Source: Botryotinia globosa
Lineage: Eukaryota > Ascomycota > Leotiomycetes > Helotiales > Sclerotiniaceae
Length of the DNA stretch: 64,000 bases
Assembly (NCBI GenBank): GCA_014898425.1
Contig: RCSZ01000012.1
Location: 496,001 to 560,000, forward strand
Reading direction: 5' to 3'
Shown here: piece after piece, positions 35,237 through 45,459 of the stretch
Position numbering within the stretch: the stretch's first letter is position 1
How the letters are laid out: every line of letters starts with the position of its first letter
Translations under genes and position numbers: made by a program
The notes under the pieces: generated by a model
What the model saw: only the letters and a program-made list of their open reading frames with translations
What the model was told of the DNA's origin: nothing
Database searches by the model: none

Positions 35237-38200
35237 CTAATGAACATAGACATTGACCAACTTCTGGTATGCCGTCAAATTACCCGGTCGTATATATTCA
35301 ACCACATCAGGCGGACCCAAATCTTCCTCCAAAGGAGCAATGCGTCCTATTAGGCTCGGGATAAATCCATTTGATTTTCGTGCCCAGCTACTAATACTTT
35401 TATCCAGTTGTGCTTCTTTTTCTTTGAGATTTTCAATCAGATTAATTCGGGAAACTTCTTCCCATTTGGCTTGCAGAGTGGTTTCGTCGGTGAGCAAGGT
35501 GAGATCAACGGGGATTGCTGGCTCTAAGGACAAGTTTCCGACTTTTCGGCCCAGACTGTTGCGGATAGGGAGGATTGGGCCATGCTTTATGGCTGAGGGT
35601 GGCATATTGTGAGGTTCGAGCTTTACGCGTTTTCGAGACGGGGATGAATTGCCGGCTGGATGTCGGGAAGCTGATGTGGGTGGATCATTTCCAGTGAAAG
35701 ATGATTGTGGTGCCGCATTAGAACCTACCTGTCTTCTCTTTTGGTTGCTTCTTATACGATCTAGCAATTTATCTTCTGCATCAAATTGCTTCGCAGGAGG
35801 TGGTTTCCCGGAATCAGTATTCATCGTTTGATATCTAACTGCCGATTGACGAGATTTAACATCCATCGCTCGAGACCGATTAACGGCCCATCTGGATGAG
35901 AACGTAGCCGACGAGCTTGACTGAGTATCTTGCGTTCCTGCATATTCTTCGGAAGCTGCGAGACTCCTGTTTATTTTCTGTGCTGCCGTGATGCACAGTT
36001 GGGTTTGAAGAACGGTATCTGTCAGGGGGGCTTGATCATTACTTTGGCTGTATCTTGTGCAGTCCCTTGTGATGACGGCGAACGTAGCAGAGTTCTCGTC
36101 ATCCTTGACAAAAGATGACCACCGAGGAGCAAGTCTCCTGCCATCATTACGATTGAAAGAAGTAATGTCCCATGCTTGTAACTTTTTGTCGTCTCCAATC
36201 CCTGTGAATTTTAGTATCTTCAATATCTCTCTGAAGCTGAATATCAGAAGCTTCCTCTGGGTGACCGGCATCGTTGCCCAAATTGAGGATAACGAATCAA
36301 CGGAAATTATTCCATCAAACAGCCTCACAATGTCCCCAGAATTCCCTATTTCATTACCGAAATTCTGGAAGAGATATCCTCTAGTATCAAGATCTTTGAG
36401 CAATGCCCACAAGCTAATCCTTCGAGCATGACCAGAACAGCAACTGAAATCCAATACAGCAAGACAATCCAATAAATATGGATTAGGTATGTGTGATGCA
36501 TCCATTTTGCCAGCGTTAACCCAGTCTTCGAGTATCACGTCTTTCAAAGTCCAGCCTGCATCAAACTTGTATGTGACTCCCCAGGTAATTGTCAAGTATT
36601 GACCACCAGAGGCCTGTGCGGTTCTTTCTTTAATTTTCCAATTAGGAGGGCGAGTACCAAGCTCGAATTCGCGGTGGCGAGGCTGAGAGATATACTGGTC
36701 AGGACAATCACACGAATCTGCCTCACAGAATTTTGACAAGCTCAGACTTCCTATAGCAGCTTGTGAAAAATCTCTTACGCCAATCAAAAGGAGTTTTGTG
36801 GTATCAATGGGAGTTGTATTTTCGAATGAGTTGGCTTCTATCCAGCTGGACCAGTGACAGAGCACCTCCGACTCCAATGGACGAATCGAGGATGTCTGGT
36901 ATTCAGCGCCGAGGATTCTACCTCCATGAGTCTCAATTGACGAGACAGTCGATGCTTCGGTACGATTAAGTCTCAGGGGACCCCATAGCTCCGCGAGATG
37001 ATCTATAGATGAAGAGAGATAAAACCCATCGCATTTAACTTTTGATAACTTCGAGTTTTTAGGAATAAAGCTCAGTGCCCAAATGGGCTGCTTTAGGAGA
37101 CCATCTAAGCACTTCAATCGCCGGGCTGCGAAGAACAATGCACCTCCAGGACACTCGATGTGCAATCCATCACTTAATGACCCACTCGGCGCGTACCCAG
37201 AATTATCAAGATGCGACCTGACAAATGATAGTAATGCGACATGCACAACGCTTAGAATGGAGCTCAACAAAAAACAGATATCTTGTTGTCGTTCTAGATT
37301 GTGCTTATCCACACCTAAAACGGTTTGAGGAATACCTAGGCCAAGTCTTACAACAATGTGCAATAATATCTCTGCTACATCCTCTAAAACCGAGTCCCGT
37401 TGCTGATTGTCTTCTTGCCAAATGAATTGTTGCACCTCATGGAGAAGATCGAGCAGTAGTGATAAGCTGGGCATACTAATCGGTTGAACATTGAGAACTT
37501 TTGGGCGGTCTTTATCTGCCACGATGATATTATACGTGGAGCTGTTGCAGAACCCTTCATTCTGTAGCAACTGCATTCCTTTCATTATTGAAGATAGCTT
37601 CTCTATACTTATTGACGCCTGGAGCTGGATGTAGTCGTTTGTTCTGCGCTGTTGATCAAAAGTTGGGCTAAAAGGCGTGGAGGGTTCAGTTCCAAAATCG
37701 AACTTTCGCAACGTTAATACGTGTCGCTTAGTCTCGTCATCTTCTTCTATGTTCTCAAAGGTGTTTTGTCCTAACTGGAGAATTCTGTGTTCAAGAAGGG
37801 TAATATCTTCAGAGTAGGAAGTGGGGTTCTTAATGAAGAGATCAAGTGCACACTTGGAGAATGTTGGTATACCGAAAGGACTTTGCGAATTCAGAGGATC
37901 AGAACTCTTAGCGCTCTTCTTGGTAGTATTGACCATGTTCAAGTTATAATGATCAGTATCGGATTCTTCAACTTTCCCCTCTCGCGGCTTAGATGCGTCA
38001 GTATCTTGAGAAATCAAGCCTGGATTTAACTCAGCCGAATCAGATATCTGGGCGTCCTGCAACAATGCCGCATTGATCATTGAATCGATCATAGACTCTA
38101 GCACGGCATCTGACTGCTGATTATGACCGCCTTCATCTCCGCTTCTGCCCACCCTCCTTCTGCCTCTGTTCCTACCTCGGGCGCTGGATCCTACTCCTCT

Positions 38201-38449
38201 TATATACCTAGAACTTGAGCTCGAATATGATGAAGACGTATTTTGACGTTGTGGAGTTGGACTTGATAAATGTAGTCCAACATACTCCATATCACAGTCA
38301 GGACACGAACGATGTCCACACCCGGGGCAGTTGCGAATATCCCATGTCATTCCGGAAGAGTTGGGAGTCTCTATTATCATCCCGGAGGAGTCGTAGTTGC
38401 CACGAAGGTCCTTGCACCAACAGCAGCTCCATACCATATTTTCCATCAT
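35237..38449 (-). CDS. Large intronless fungal protein with N-terminal Cys/His knuckle
   Basis: A single open frame of 1070 residues from ATG 38449; the frame extends eight codons further only with a TTG. Cysteines at 9, 10, 12, then C41-x2-C44-x-H46-x2-C49-x2-C52, form a probable zinc knuckle of the kind seen at the N-terminus of many uncharacterised Pezizomycotina proteins (W.CC.C ... CPGCGHRSCPDC). Residues about 60-130 are Ser/Arg-rich. A long globular middle region carries motifs such as QYLTITWGVTYKFDAGW, which I know only from fungal proteins of unknown function. The C-terminal 250 residues are mostly disordered with a basic cluster (SRKRVKLE) that could be a nuclear signal. No enzyme motif is visible. 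The absence of introns over 3.2 kb is unusual beside its neighbours. Confidence 0.8.
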   Translation of the reverse strand: MMENMVWSCCWCKDLRGNYDSSGMIIETPNSSGMTWDIRNCPGCGHRSCPDCDMEYVGLHLSSPTPQRQNTSSSYSSSSSRYIRGVGSSARGRNRGRRRVGRSGDEGGHNQQSDAVLESMIDSMINAALLQDAQISDSAELNPGLISQDTDASKPREGKVEESDTDHYNLNMVNTTKKSAKSSDPLNSQSPFGIPTFSKCALDLFIKNPTSYSEDITLLEHRILQLGQNTFENIEEDDETKRHVLTLRKFDFGTEPSTPFSPTFDQQRRTNDYIQLQASISIEKLSSIMKGMQLLQNEGFCNSSTYNIIVADKDRPKVLNVQPISMPSLSLLLDLLHEVQQFIWQEDNQQRDSVLEDVAEILLHIVVRLGLGIPQTVLGVDKHNLERQQDICFLLSSILSVVHVALLSFVRSHLDNSGYAPSGSLSDGLHIECPGGALFFAARRLKCLDGLLKQPIWALSFIPKNSKLSKVKCDGFYLSSSIDHLAELWGPLRLNRTEASTVSSIETHGGRILGAEYQTSSIRPLESEVLCHWSSWIEANSFENTTPIDTTKLLLIGVRDFSQAAIGSLSLSKFCEADSCDCPDQYISQPRHREFELGTRPPNWKIKERTAQASGGQYLTITWGVTYKFDAGWTLKDVILEDWVNAGKMDASHIPNPYLLDCLAVLDFSCCSGHARRISLWALLKDLDTRGYLFQNFGNEIGNSGDIVRLFDGIISVDSLSSIWATMPVTQRKLLIFSFREILKILKFTGIGDDKKLQAWDITSFNRNDGRRLAPRWSSFVKDDENSATFAVITRDCTRYSQSNDQAPLTDTVLQTQLCITAAQKINRSLAASEEYAGTQDTQSSSSATFSSRWAVNRSRAMDVKSRQSAVRYQTMNTDSGKPPPAKQFDAEDKLLDRIRSNQKRRQVGSNAAPQSSFTGNDPPTSASRHPAGNSSPSRKRVKLEPHNMPPSAIKHGPILPIRNSLGRKVGNLSLEPAIPVDLTLLTDETTLQAKWEEVSRINLIENLKEKEAQLDKSISSWARKSNGFIPSLIGRIAPLEEDLGPPDVVEYIRPGNLTAYQKLVNVYVH

Positions 38450-38990
38450 GTCATCAAAGTGTCCACCAACCAATAAAAGCCGCGTATTTTGAATTAAAAT
38501 TATTCGAGATAGAATTCAGTTTAGATTTCCAAAATGCCATTCGATTATTATACCCATTCATCATGGCTGAGTCTCCCGAAGCATACGCCTTATCATACTC
38601 CTTACCATCGTAGTGGCGTCACCAGGTATGCAGACATGATGACCAAGTTCTGCGGTGGTACAACATTGTAGGACACAAAACACCCGCAGGAGGGCGGCAT
38701 ACACTGCTATCAAATCAGCTCTTCCAAGAAGGGGATCCCTTTCGCCCTGCTGATAGAAGTAAATGTAGAGGGAGGCTTTGAAGATGCACTGCATCCAGGC
38801 TGGGTTTTCGATTGTGTAACAATTTAGTGTTGAGAAAAGAAAATCGGTTGTCTGTGAGTGTGAGCAAATGCAGAGTAAGGCTATGGACAGCTTGTTCGTT
38901 GATATCAGAGATCCAGATATTGGATGGTAAAGTATGTGTTACAGTAATGTGAAAAGAATCAAATCGAGAATAAAATAGGAAGGTGCATTC

Positions 38991-39050
38991 TACAATAGAT
39001 CAATGATATCTACAATAGATCAATGATATCTACAATAGATCAATGATATC
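38991..39050. repeat. Three perfect 20-bp tandem copies
   Basis: The unit TACAATAGATCAATGATATC is repeated three times without change, followed by a partial diverged copy. Perfect identity points to recent expansion. Confidence 0.95.
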
Positions 39051-39610
39051 TACCAATAGCCAACCAAGTAAAAGAATCCATCTGCCCATCAAATACACCT
39101 TACCTACCAAACAATAAGCCTCACCACATCTTTACAATACTGGGTTGCAATAACTATATTCAACAACTTCTTTCGAACAAAATAGACTATTCAGTTGACA
39201 GATACTCAGGGTTGTCTTCTTTTTCGAGAGATAGGTGAAATGTAAGATCTATGTCTGATCTTGTGAGAGTTGCTATGGCTTTTCAGTAGACAAATAAGAA
39301 ATCTCAATCATACCTATGCGAACAAGATTCTTGTAGATATTGTATATTTCCCAAAATGAAAATATGATACCAATGAAGAACTTACTGACCTTTTGACCCA
39401 GCCTTCCAAAAAGACTTACTGGCCTTGGTGTATTCCTTCGAACAAAACATTAAACATCAAACATGAAAAAATTGGAACGAACAACTTTGATCATAATACT
39501 TGCCAGGTATTCAGAGAACTCTGGCAACTACTTATGATCATTAAAGTGTTAGCCCATGGGAATGAATAGCCAACAAATAGCATTCTTCACCCCCTTCTTC
39601 ATCCCCTTCT

Positions 39611-39673
39611 CCCTCATCTCCCTCATCTCCCTCATCTCCCTCATCTCCCTCATCTCCCTCATCTCCCTCATCT
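39611..39673. repeat. 9-bp minisatellite CCCTCATCT, about 7 copies
   Basis: Seven near-perfect tandem copies of CCCTCATCT. On the minus strand it reads as a Gly-Asp-Glu run in a 64-codon frame, which I consider a by-product of the repeat. Confidence 0.9.
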
Positions 39674-39879
39674 CCTTCATCACCTTCAACCAACCAAACC
39701 CCAACTAAATCCCAACACAAACAAGAAAACTCCAAATAAACAACGTCAAATTTTCAATTTTTTTCACATTCCCAATTGACCTGTCTAACCCCAATTATGA
39801 TAGTTTCAAACAACAGAATTGCTACATACCATGATTCATTTTCAAGAATCGAAACTTATGAACAAAGAAGTGAACATGA

Positions 39880-39960
39880 TGAAAAAGGAGGGAGAAGCGG
39901 AGGAGAGGGGGACAATAAGGAGAGGGGAAAGGAGAAGGGAAAGGGAATGGAAGATAGGAG
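39880..39960 (+). other. Purine-rich tract
   Basis: About 80 bases of the plus strand are almost pure A/G, with only a few pyrimidines. Such tracts can form triplex DNA and are often found near genes. It lies downstream of the nucleolin-like gene. Confidence 0.7.
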
Positions 39961-40771
39961 TAGCTATAGAAACTAGAAAGAGACTATGGATGAGGTAAAG
40001 AGACAAACATGAAAAGAATGATAGTTCGATGACATCTGAGAATTCAGGTTTGGATCTACTTGGCCTTTGATATTATGGTCAACCAACCATCAGCCAAATG
40101 TAGATAGATGCCGGTTCAATTGGACCTTCAACAACAACGATAGTTTGCAAAAGTTGTTGAAACACATTCAAAGTTCACATCTCACAGATCATGATGAAAA
40201 AAGTATTTTAAAGTATTATTGTATTTGAGTTGTAAAATAAGACAGCAACAGCAGGGGAAGATACTAGTTGCAAAATACTCACCATATAATACAGTTGGTC
40301 TAGCGAGTCGTTTCGCAAAGAACCGGGTAATATTTGTCATAAACCATTCCACCCAACCAAAGAAAGAATTTTTACATTATGCCCTCGGAAAGCCCACATG
40401 AAGTTTAGTCCCCTCTCAAGGTATCCAAAGATACAAGAAAGGATCATACCCAAACTCTTAATATGTTCAAAGCCATAGACCACAATGTTTTTACCTAAAC
40501 GCCCCGAATCAAAAAGCCTCAAGGGACAGCCACAAGCCGACGACCACCTAAATCAAGCCCACAAGTTGTAAACTTCTCTTCCAATGAAACGATCCAGAGA
40601 AAGCAGAAGATATGTCTCAATAGCCACATTCTCCATGAGGAGTAGAGTCAAGAGCCCACAACCCACAAAGCCAACGACCCACATATCAACATGAAAGCAT
40701 CTTCGAAAAGAATACTCAACATGTGACAAAGTACGGACAGACAATGGTAACCCTCATATGATATCATCAGC

Positions 40772-42449
40772 TTATTCGAAAGACATCTTCTTTCCCTTGA
40801 AGTCACCGAAGCCACCACGGTTAGTGCTGCCTCCACGACCTCCACGGGCACCACCGCGAGCACCACCACGTCCTCCACGGTCACCGAAGCCACCACGTCC
40901 ACCACCACGTCCGCCACCACGTCCACCGCCACCGCGTCCACCACCACGGCCACCGAAGCCACCACCCTCACTGCGCTCTGGACGAGGAGTAGCATAGTCA
41001 AGTCTGACTGGACGACCAGCAATATCAGCACCCATCATAGCATCATAAGCGGCAGTAGCATCCTCAACGGAACCGAAGGTGACATATCCGAAACCCTTGG
41101 GGTTGCCAGTTTCCCTAGTGATTATTAGCATGTGTAGATGAGTATGGGACGGGGATCAACTTACTGGTCAGTTGGGAGTCTGACGTTGACGACAGTGCCG
41201 TGCTCACCGAAAGCCTCACCAACAACATTCTCATCGGCATCGAACGAAAGGTTACCGAGGAAGAGGGTGTCGGAAGGTGGGTTCTTGGCATCGCCGAATT
41301 GAGCAGCACGGTTGTTAGCACGCTCTCTTGGTGCGGTGGTGTCACGGGGAGTAGAGAAGTCAACGTTGGCCTCACGACCATCAATGAGAGCACCCTTCTT
41401 GGCAGCAAGAGCGGCAGCAGCATCACTTGACTTGACGAACTCGACGTATCCGAAACCCTTGGAGCGTCCAGTAGCCTTGTCACTGATGACACGGGCACCA
41501 CTGATCTCACCGAACTCCTCGAACTCGCGGTAGAGCCACTCGTCATCAATGTTCCAGCTCAAGTTACCAACGAACAAGTTCTTGCTTCCGTTATCCTCAA
41601 CAGTCTCAACAGTCTTGGACTTCTTGGTGGAAGCCTCTGGCTCATCCTCGGCCTTACGCTTCTTGGATGGTGCTTCGGCCTCAGCCTCGCTGGCAGACTC
41701 GCTGTCGGAATCGGAAGAGTCGGAGTCGGATCCAGATTCTTTCTTCTCTTCTTCCTCCTCAGAGGAGTCAGAGCTATCGGAGTCATCAGAGTCCTCCTAT
41801 AAAAATATTAGTGTGCAGTTCAAGTTATGATAAGGCTGTTGGACGGATTGATGTTACTTACAGTAGCCTTGGCAACTGCCTTAGCAGCACCGTTGACCTT
41901 TGCCTTACCGGCATCGACAACCTTTTGAACCTTCTTGGCAGCAGCAACAACTGGCTTAGCCTCCTCCTCGGATTCGGAGTCGCTTGAGTCGTCACTATCT
42001 TCGCTCTCAGAAGCAGCAGCCTTCTTGGCAGTCTTTGCGGCGGGTTTAGAGTCAGTTTCGGATTCAGATGATGAGGAATCATCTTCGGATTCAGACGAAG
42101 ATGAGGAGTCAGAGGAGGAGGATGATTCTACCTCTTTCTTCTCGACCTTAGCAGCCTTTCCGTTAGCCTTAGCCTTGGTGGCCTTTGGCGCTGGCTTCTC
42201 CTCCTCGGATTCGGGAGAATCAGAGTCGGGGCCAGATTCGCTGTCGGAGGATGGGGTGGCAGCCTTCTTGACTGGCTTTGGAGCTGGCTTAGCGGCCTTG
42301 GTGGCAGTAGCCTTTGCGGTCTGTTTAGATTTAGCTTTTGTTGATTGAGATGGTTTAACGACTGCCGCATTCTTGACAGTTGAGAGTGGTAATCTGACCT
42401 CAGTCTTCTTGGAAGCCTTAGCAACCTTGGTATCCTTGGTCTTTCCCAT
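40772..42449 (-). CDS. Nucleolin / NSR1-Gar2-like nucleolar RNA-binding protein
   Basis: Three exons (42449-41862, 41796-41165, 41114-40772) with introns of 65 and 50 nt give 520 residues. The N-terminal half is Lys/Ala-rich with several acidic serine tracts of the SSSESEDDSSSSE type, typical CK2 targets. Two RRM domains follow: the first with LFVGNLSW and KGFGYVEF, the second with LFLGNLSF and KGFGYVTF, which is completed by the last splice. The end is a run of RGG repeats. This exact order (acidic, RRM, RRM, RGG) defines yeast Nsr1, fission-yeast Gar2 and nucleolin, which act in the nucleolus in pre-rRNA processing and small-subunit assembly. High expression is expected. It is divergent from the complex I gene across 558 bp. 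Confidence 0.95.
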
Positions 42450-43007
42450 TTTGAATGATTTACTTCTTGAAGAAGATGAAGTAATTGAGTGTTTTTGAAG
42501 AAGGATATGAAGAGATTGATATCTTTTAATCAAAAAACTGATGAATCGATACAAGTATTGAGTGGAAAAGGATGTATGATTGAAGAAGAAAACTTGAGAA
42601 CTTGGGAGAGTGAAAAGTTTAAGTAGGTTTGAAGAAAAGCTCTTATCGAGAATTTTTTTCCAATTGCGCTAGAGTGATAAAAGGTTTTTTTATCTGGAGA
42701 GTGGATTCAGGGTCTCGAGGGAGTGGGTCTATCAGCTCGAGTGATTAGTTAAGCATTTCGAGCAAGTGTGGTGGTGAAGGATCCGAAGCAAGTTCAGCAA
42801 GTCTTGCTCATTCACTAAAATTCACCTGATCCACAATAAAACGTGACTTTCGTTGTTGAGCTCAAACAATCAAAATAGCTTCATTACAAACGCATTTGTG
42901 AAAGACGTCGACCACCTCAACTCTACTTTTGGATCCACGTTACTCGATCGACCATATACCCATTGATCCTATAACCCCCCTCACACCCAAAATTCAATTT
43001 CTGCACA
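42450..43007. promoter_or_regulatory. Divergent promoter: nucleolin-like and complex I subunit
   Basis: The genes on both sides start from this 558-bp spacer. Pyrimidine-rich stretches precede the complex I start codon (CCCCCCTCACACCC). No specific factor site is assigned. Confidence 0.45.
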
Positions 43008-43448
43008 ATGGCACCAACTCCCGAGTCTGCCGCATTCCTCGCGAAGAAACCTACTGTCCCTCCAACTTTCGATGGTGTCGATTATGATGATACAGCACGA
43101 TTGAAGCAAGCACAAGATGCGATTGTCAGAGAACAATGGGTCAAGAGCATGATGGCGCGTTTAGTCAGAGAAGAATTGGGAAAATGCTATTACAAGGAGG
43201 GAGTTAATCATTTGGAAAAATGTGGTGCATTAAGAGGTGAGGATTAATACTATTGTATTGGAATAATCTACGGATTTTTCCAATGGAAATCAGTTCCTTC
43301 AATTTTACAAAAAACTGGCTTTCCAGGAGGGGCCTCTTATAGATCTTGGGGCTAATCCTTTCTCTCAGATCGTTATTTCGAGTTGTTGAAGGAGTCCAAG
43401 ATTAAAGGTTACCTGTTCGAGCAACAAAACCATTTCAGCAAGGCTTGA
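43008..43448 (+). CDS. Mitochondrial complex I subunit, NDUFB10-like (12.3 kDa type)
   Basis: Two exons (43008-43236 and 43369-43448) around a 132-nt intron give 102 residues. The chain MAPTPESAAFLAKKP, then VPPTFDGVDYDDTARLKQAQ and the VNHLEKCG segment, matches the fungal 12.3-kDa subunit of NADH:ubiquinone oxidoreductase, an accessory protein of the membrane arm on the intermembrane-space side. Two cysteines with eleven residues between them (KC...KCG) could form its disulfide. The second exon supplies RDRYFELLKESKIKGYLF, typical for the C-terminal helix. Without splicing the frame would stop after GED at 43247, leaving the family's C-terminus missing, so the intron is needed. Confidence 0.92.
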
Positions 43449-44058
43449 TAGATATATTATGAGGGTTTTACTGAGCGAAGGGGGGGATGAGTGATGAGAA
43501 GATGGCGAGAGCGATATCATGCTGGGTGAGGGTTATGCTTGAATGAGCTGAGTGCGGCTTCAGGCAGGCAGGATATCTGGAATGAAATACTGAAGATACA
43601 CCAAAATCCAGGAAGCTTCAGAGCATTTGCCCCAAAAATAGAGACCTGAGAAAGGTCTACTAAAGGGACTGTAAATATGAAACATTGTACAACCAGTCTA
43701 TTTCCCTAAACTTGTGATTTTGATGTATGAGAATGACATAGCCAGTATGTACTTTAACATTGTGTGGGCTTTCATACCTCAAGATTTACCAAAGTAACAG
43801 TCAATAAGAGAGGATTCAATTATTCAAATGAACAATTCTCCATGTGATTCTCAATCCCAATTATGGACATAGCATAATAGATAATCCATTTCCATTACAT
43901 ATCCACCCAGCACGTAACACCCCACCAAAGAATTTGATATCAGCAGCACACCCGGTCCATCCAGGTACCCGTAGCTATCCCAAAAAATAAATCTCCATAT
44001 ACACCAGCACAAGAAATAAACCCACCAAATCTCAGCTACACAGCCAATCCTCCTCAAA
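43449..44058. other. Intergenic, no supported gene
   Basis: 600 bases between two plus-strand mitochondrial protein genes. No open frame or RNA gene is recognised; the right end is the mL54 promoter. Confidence 0.5.
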
Positions 44059-44812
44059 ATGATTTGTTCACGCTGTCTGACCCGTCGGTCCTTCCCTCTC
44101 ACCCAACAAACCCGTCTCTTCTCGCACACACCTTTCCTCGCCTCTACCCCCCCACCATCCACCCCCTCCTCACCACGCACCGCCGGCCCTCCAACCGCAG
44201 CCTCCACCGGCGCAGCCCAACCCTTCTCAACCCCCCTCTCCCCCTCCCCCGCCGCCCAAGGAATCTCCTCCCATCCTTCCCCAACCAAAAAACCAACTCC
44301 CTTACCTACATCCAGCATTCCCGCGGGCAGCATACTCCAAGGACTCAACTTCCTCAAAGGAAGAGACGATCCCGTCGCCTTAAAAGAAGAAGAATATCCA
44401 GAATGGTTATGGCACTGTCTAGACGAGAAGAAAGCTGCTGATGGGGATGCCGCAGCGGGAGGCGATGAATTCTGTATGTTCTCTAATCTTTTCATCTTAT
44501 TCCTAAATCCCTACTCATCCACACTTCCTTTCCCTCTTTCCCAATCGCATCACACATTGACTAACACACTCTCTAGCAAAATCTAAAAAACTTCGTCGTG
44601 CCGCTGCCAAAGCTCGCAGAAAGGCAGAAGAACGCGCGCTTCTCTCAGGCGACACCTCTCTGCTTGAAGTAAAGGTTCCTCTGCAGCAACAGTCGGTCGA
44701 TTTGTCTAGTGAAGGCGAAGCCGCATTAGAACAACGAGGAGATTTGGTAAAGGCGATGAGGAAGGAGCGTCGCGCAAAGATCAAGGAGGGTAATTACTTG
44801 AAGGGAATGTAA
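44059..44812 (+). CDS. Mitochondrial ribosomal protein mL54 (MRPL37 family)
   Basis: Two exons (44059-44473 and 44577-44812, intron 103 nt) give 216 residues. The start MICSRCLTRRSFPLTQQTRLFSHTP is an Arg-rich, acid-free mitochondrial targeting sequence. A long Pro/Ser/Thr-rich linker follows. The conserved core is AGSILQGLNFLKGRDDPVAL and EYPEWLWHCLDE, and after the splice SKSKKLRRAAAKARRK and the terminal NYLKGM, all standard for mL54 of the large mitochondrial ribosomal subunit. The linker is longer than in most homologues and strongly C-rich. The gene converges with TAF7. Confidence 0.92.
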
Positions 44813-45459
44813 ATTCGAGATTGTGCATAGGTGGGAAAAGTGATACACTCCTTTGGGGGAATGGGGTGCGGATTGGGCTCAATCTTGGGGCATTGTTTGA
44901 GAGCTTTGAGAGCTTTGATGTTGAAGTACTGCTCAATGAGGAGTCTTCACGTGGGACAGCATGTTGTAAAAAGTATAAAGCAGATGGGAGATGCTCAAGT
45001 CAAGAAGACACATGCAATTGACACAGCTAGAGCCATGAGGATTGGGCACTAAGAGATGAGGAAAGATGTAAATTTATATCACATCTGTGTAAGGATAACA
45101 TAGACAAGAATCTGTATTATAAGGCATCTATCATTATGTCGACCAACATGTTTGTGGTATTCATGACGCTGCCTATTTGATACTAGCTCGTCATTTCTCC
45201 CGACATTAAATGCACCGTTGCAGCATGGCAGCATGCAATGTCACCCAGCTCAAACTCCAAATTGAGACTATGCTTTTGAGACTATGCTTTTGAGACTATG
45301 CTTTTGAGCGCTCCATCCATTTCAAAATGACCCAACGCCAAGTCTCCAACCCAAGCAAAGACAACCAGCCAGCGCCGAATGCTGTTTAGGTCCCACCCCA
45401 TCTTCTGTGAAAACGCCTAAATGTACATAAGCCCAAGACCTAGTGACCCCCAAAAGTAT
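44813..45459. other. Convergent 3' spacer
   Basis: 650 bases between the convergent mL54 and TAF7 genes. It includes a 14-bp triplicate. Open frames here are short and unsupported. Confidence 0.5.
45262..45303. repeat. Three perfect 14-bp tandem copies
   Basis: TTGAGACTATGCTT is repeated three times without change between the convergent mL54 and TAF7 genes. Confidence 0.92.

Larger units (their letters stand above)
38450..40771. other. Long spacer with simple repeats
   Basis: 2.3 kb between the large intronless gene and the nucleolin-like gene, both on the minus strand. No gene is supported. It holds a 20-bp triplicate, a 9-bp minisatellite and a purine-rich tract, listed separately. Part of its right end is probably the 3' UTR of the nucleolin-like gene. 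Confidence 0.5.

Noticed and set aside
39541..39735. Gly-Asp-Glu repeat frame on the minus strand
   Set aside because: It is only the translation of the 9-bp minisatellite with no flanking gene structure.
40758..40997. Proline/arginine-rich plus-strand frame
   Set aside because: It is the antisense reading of the RGG tail of the nucleolin-like gene; the simple codon pattern keeps both strands open.
41935..42348. Long plus-strand frame rich in Ser and Ala
   Set aside because: Antisense of the acidic serine tracts of the nucleolin-like protein.
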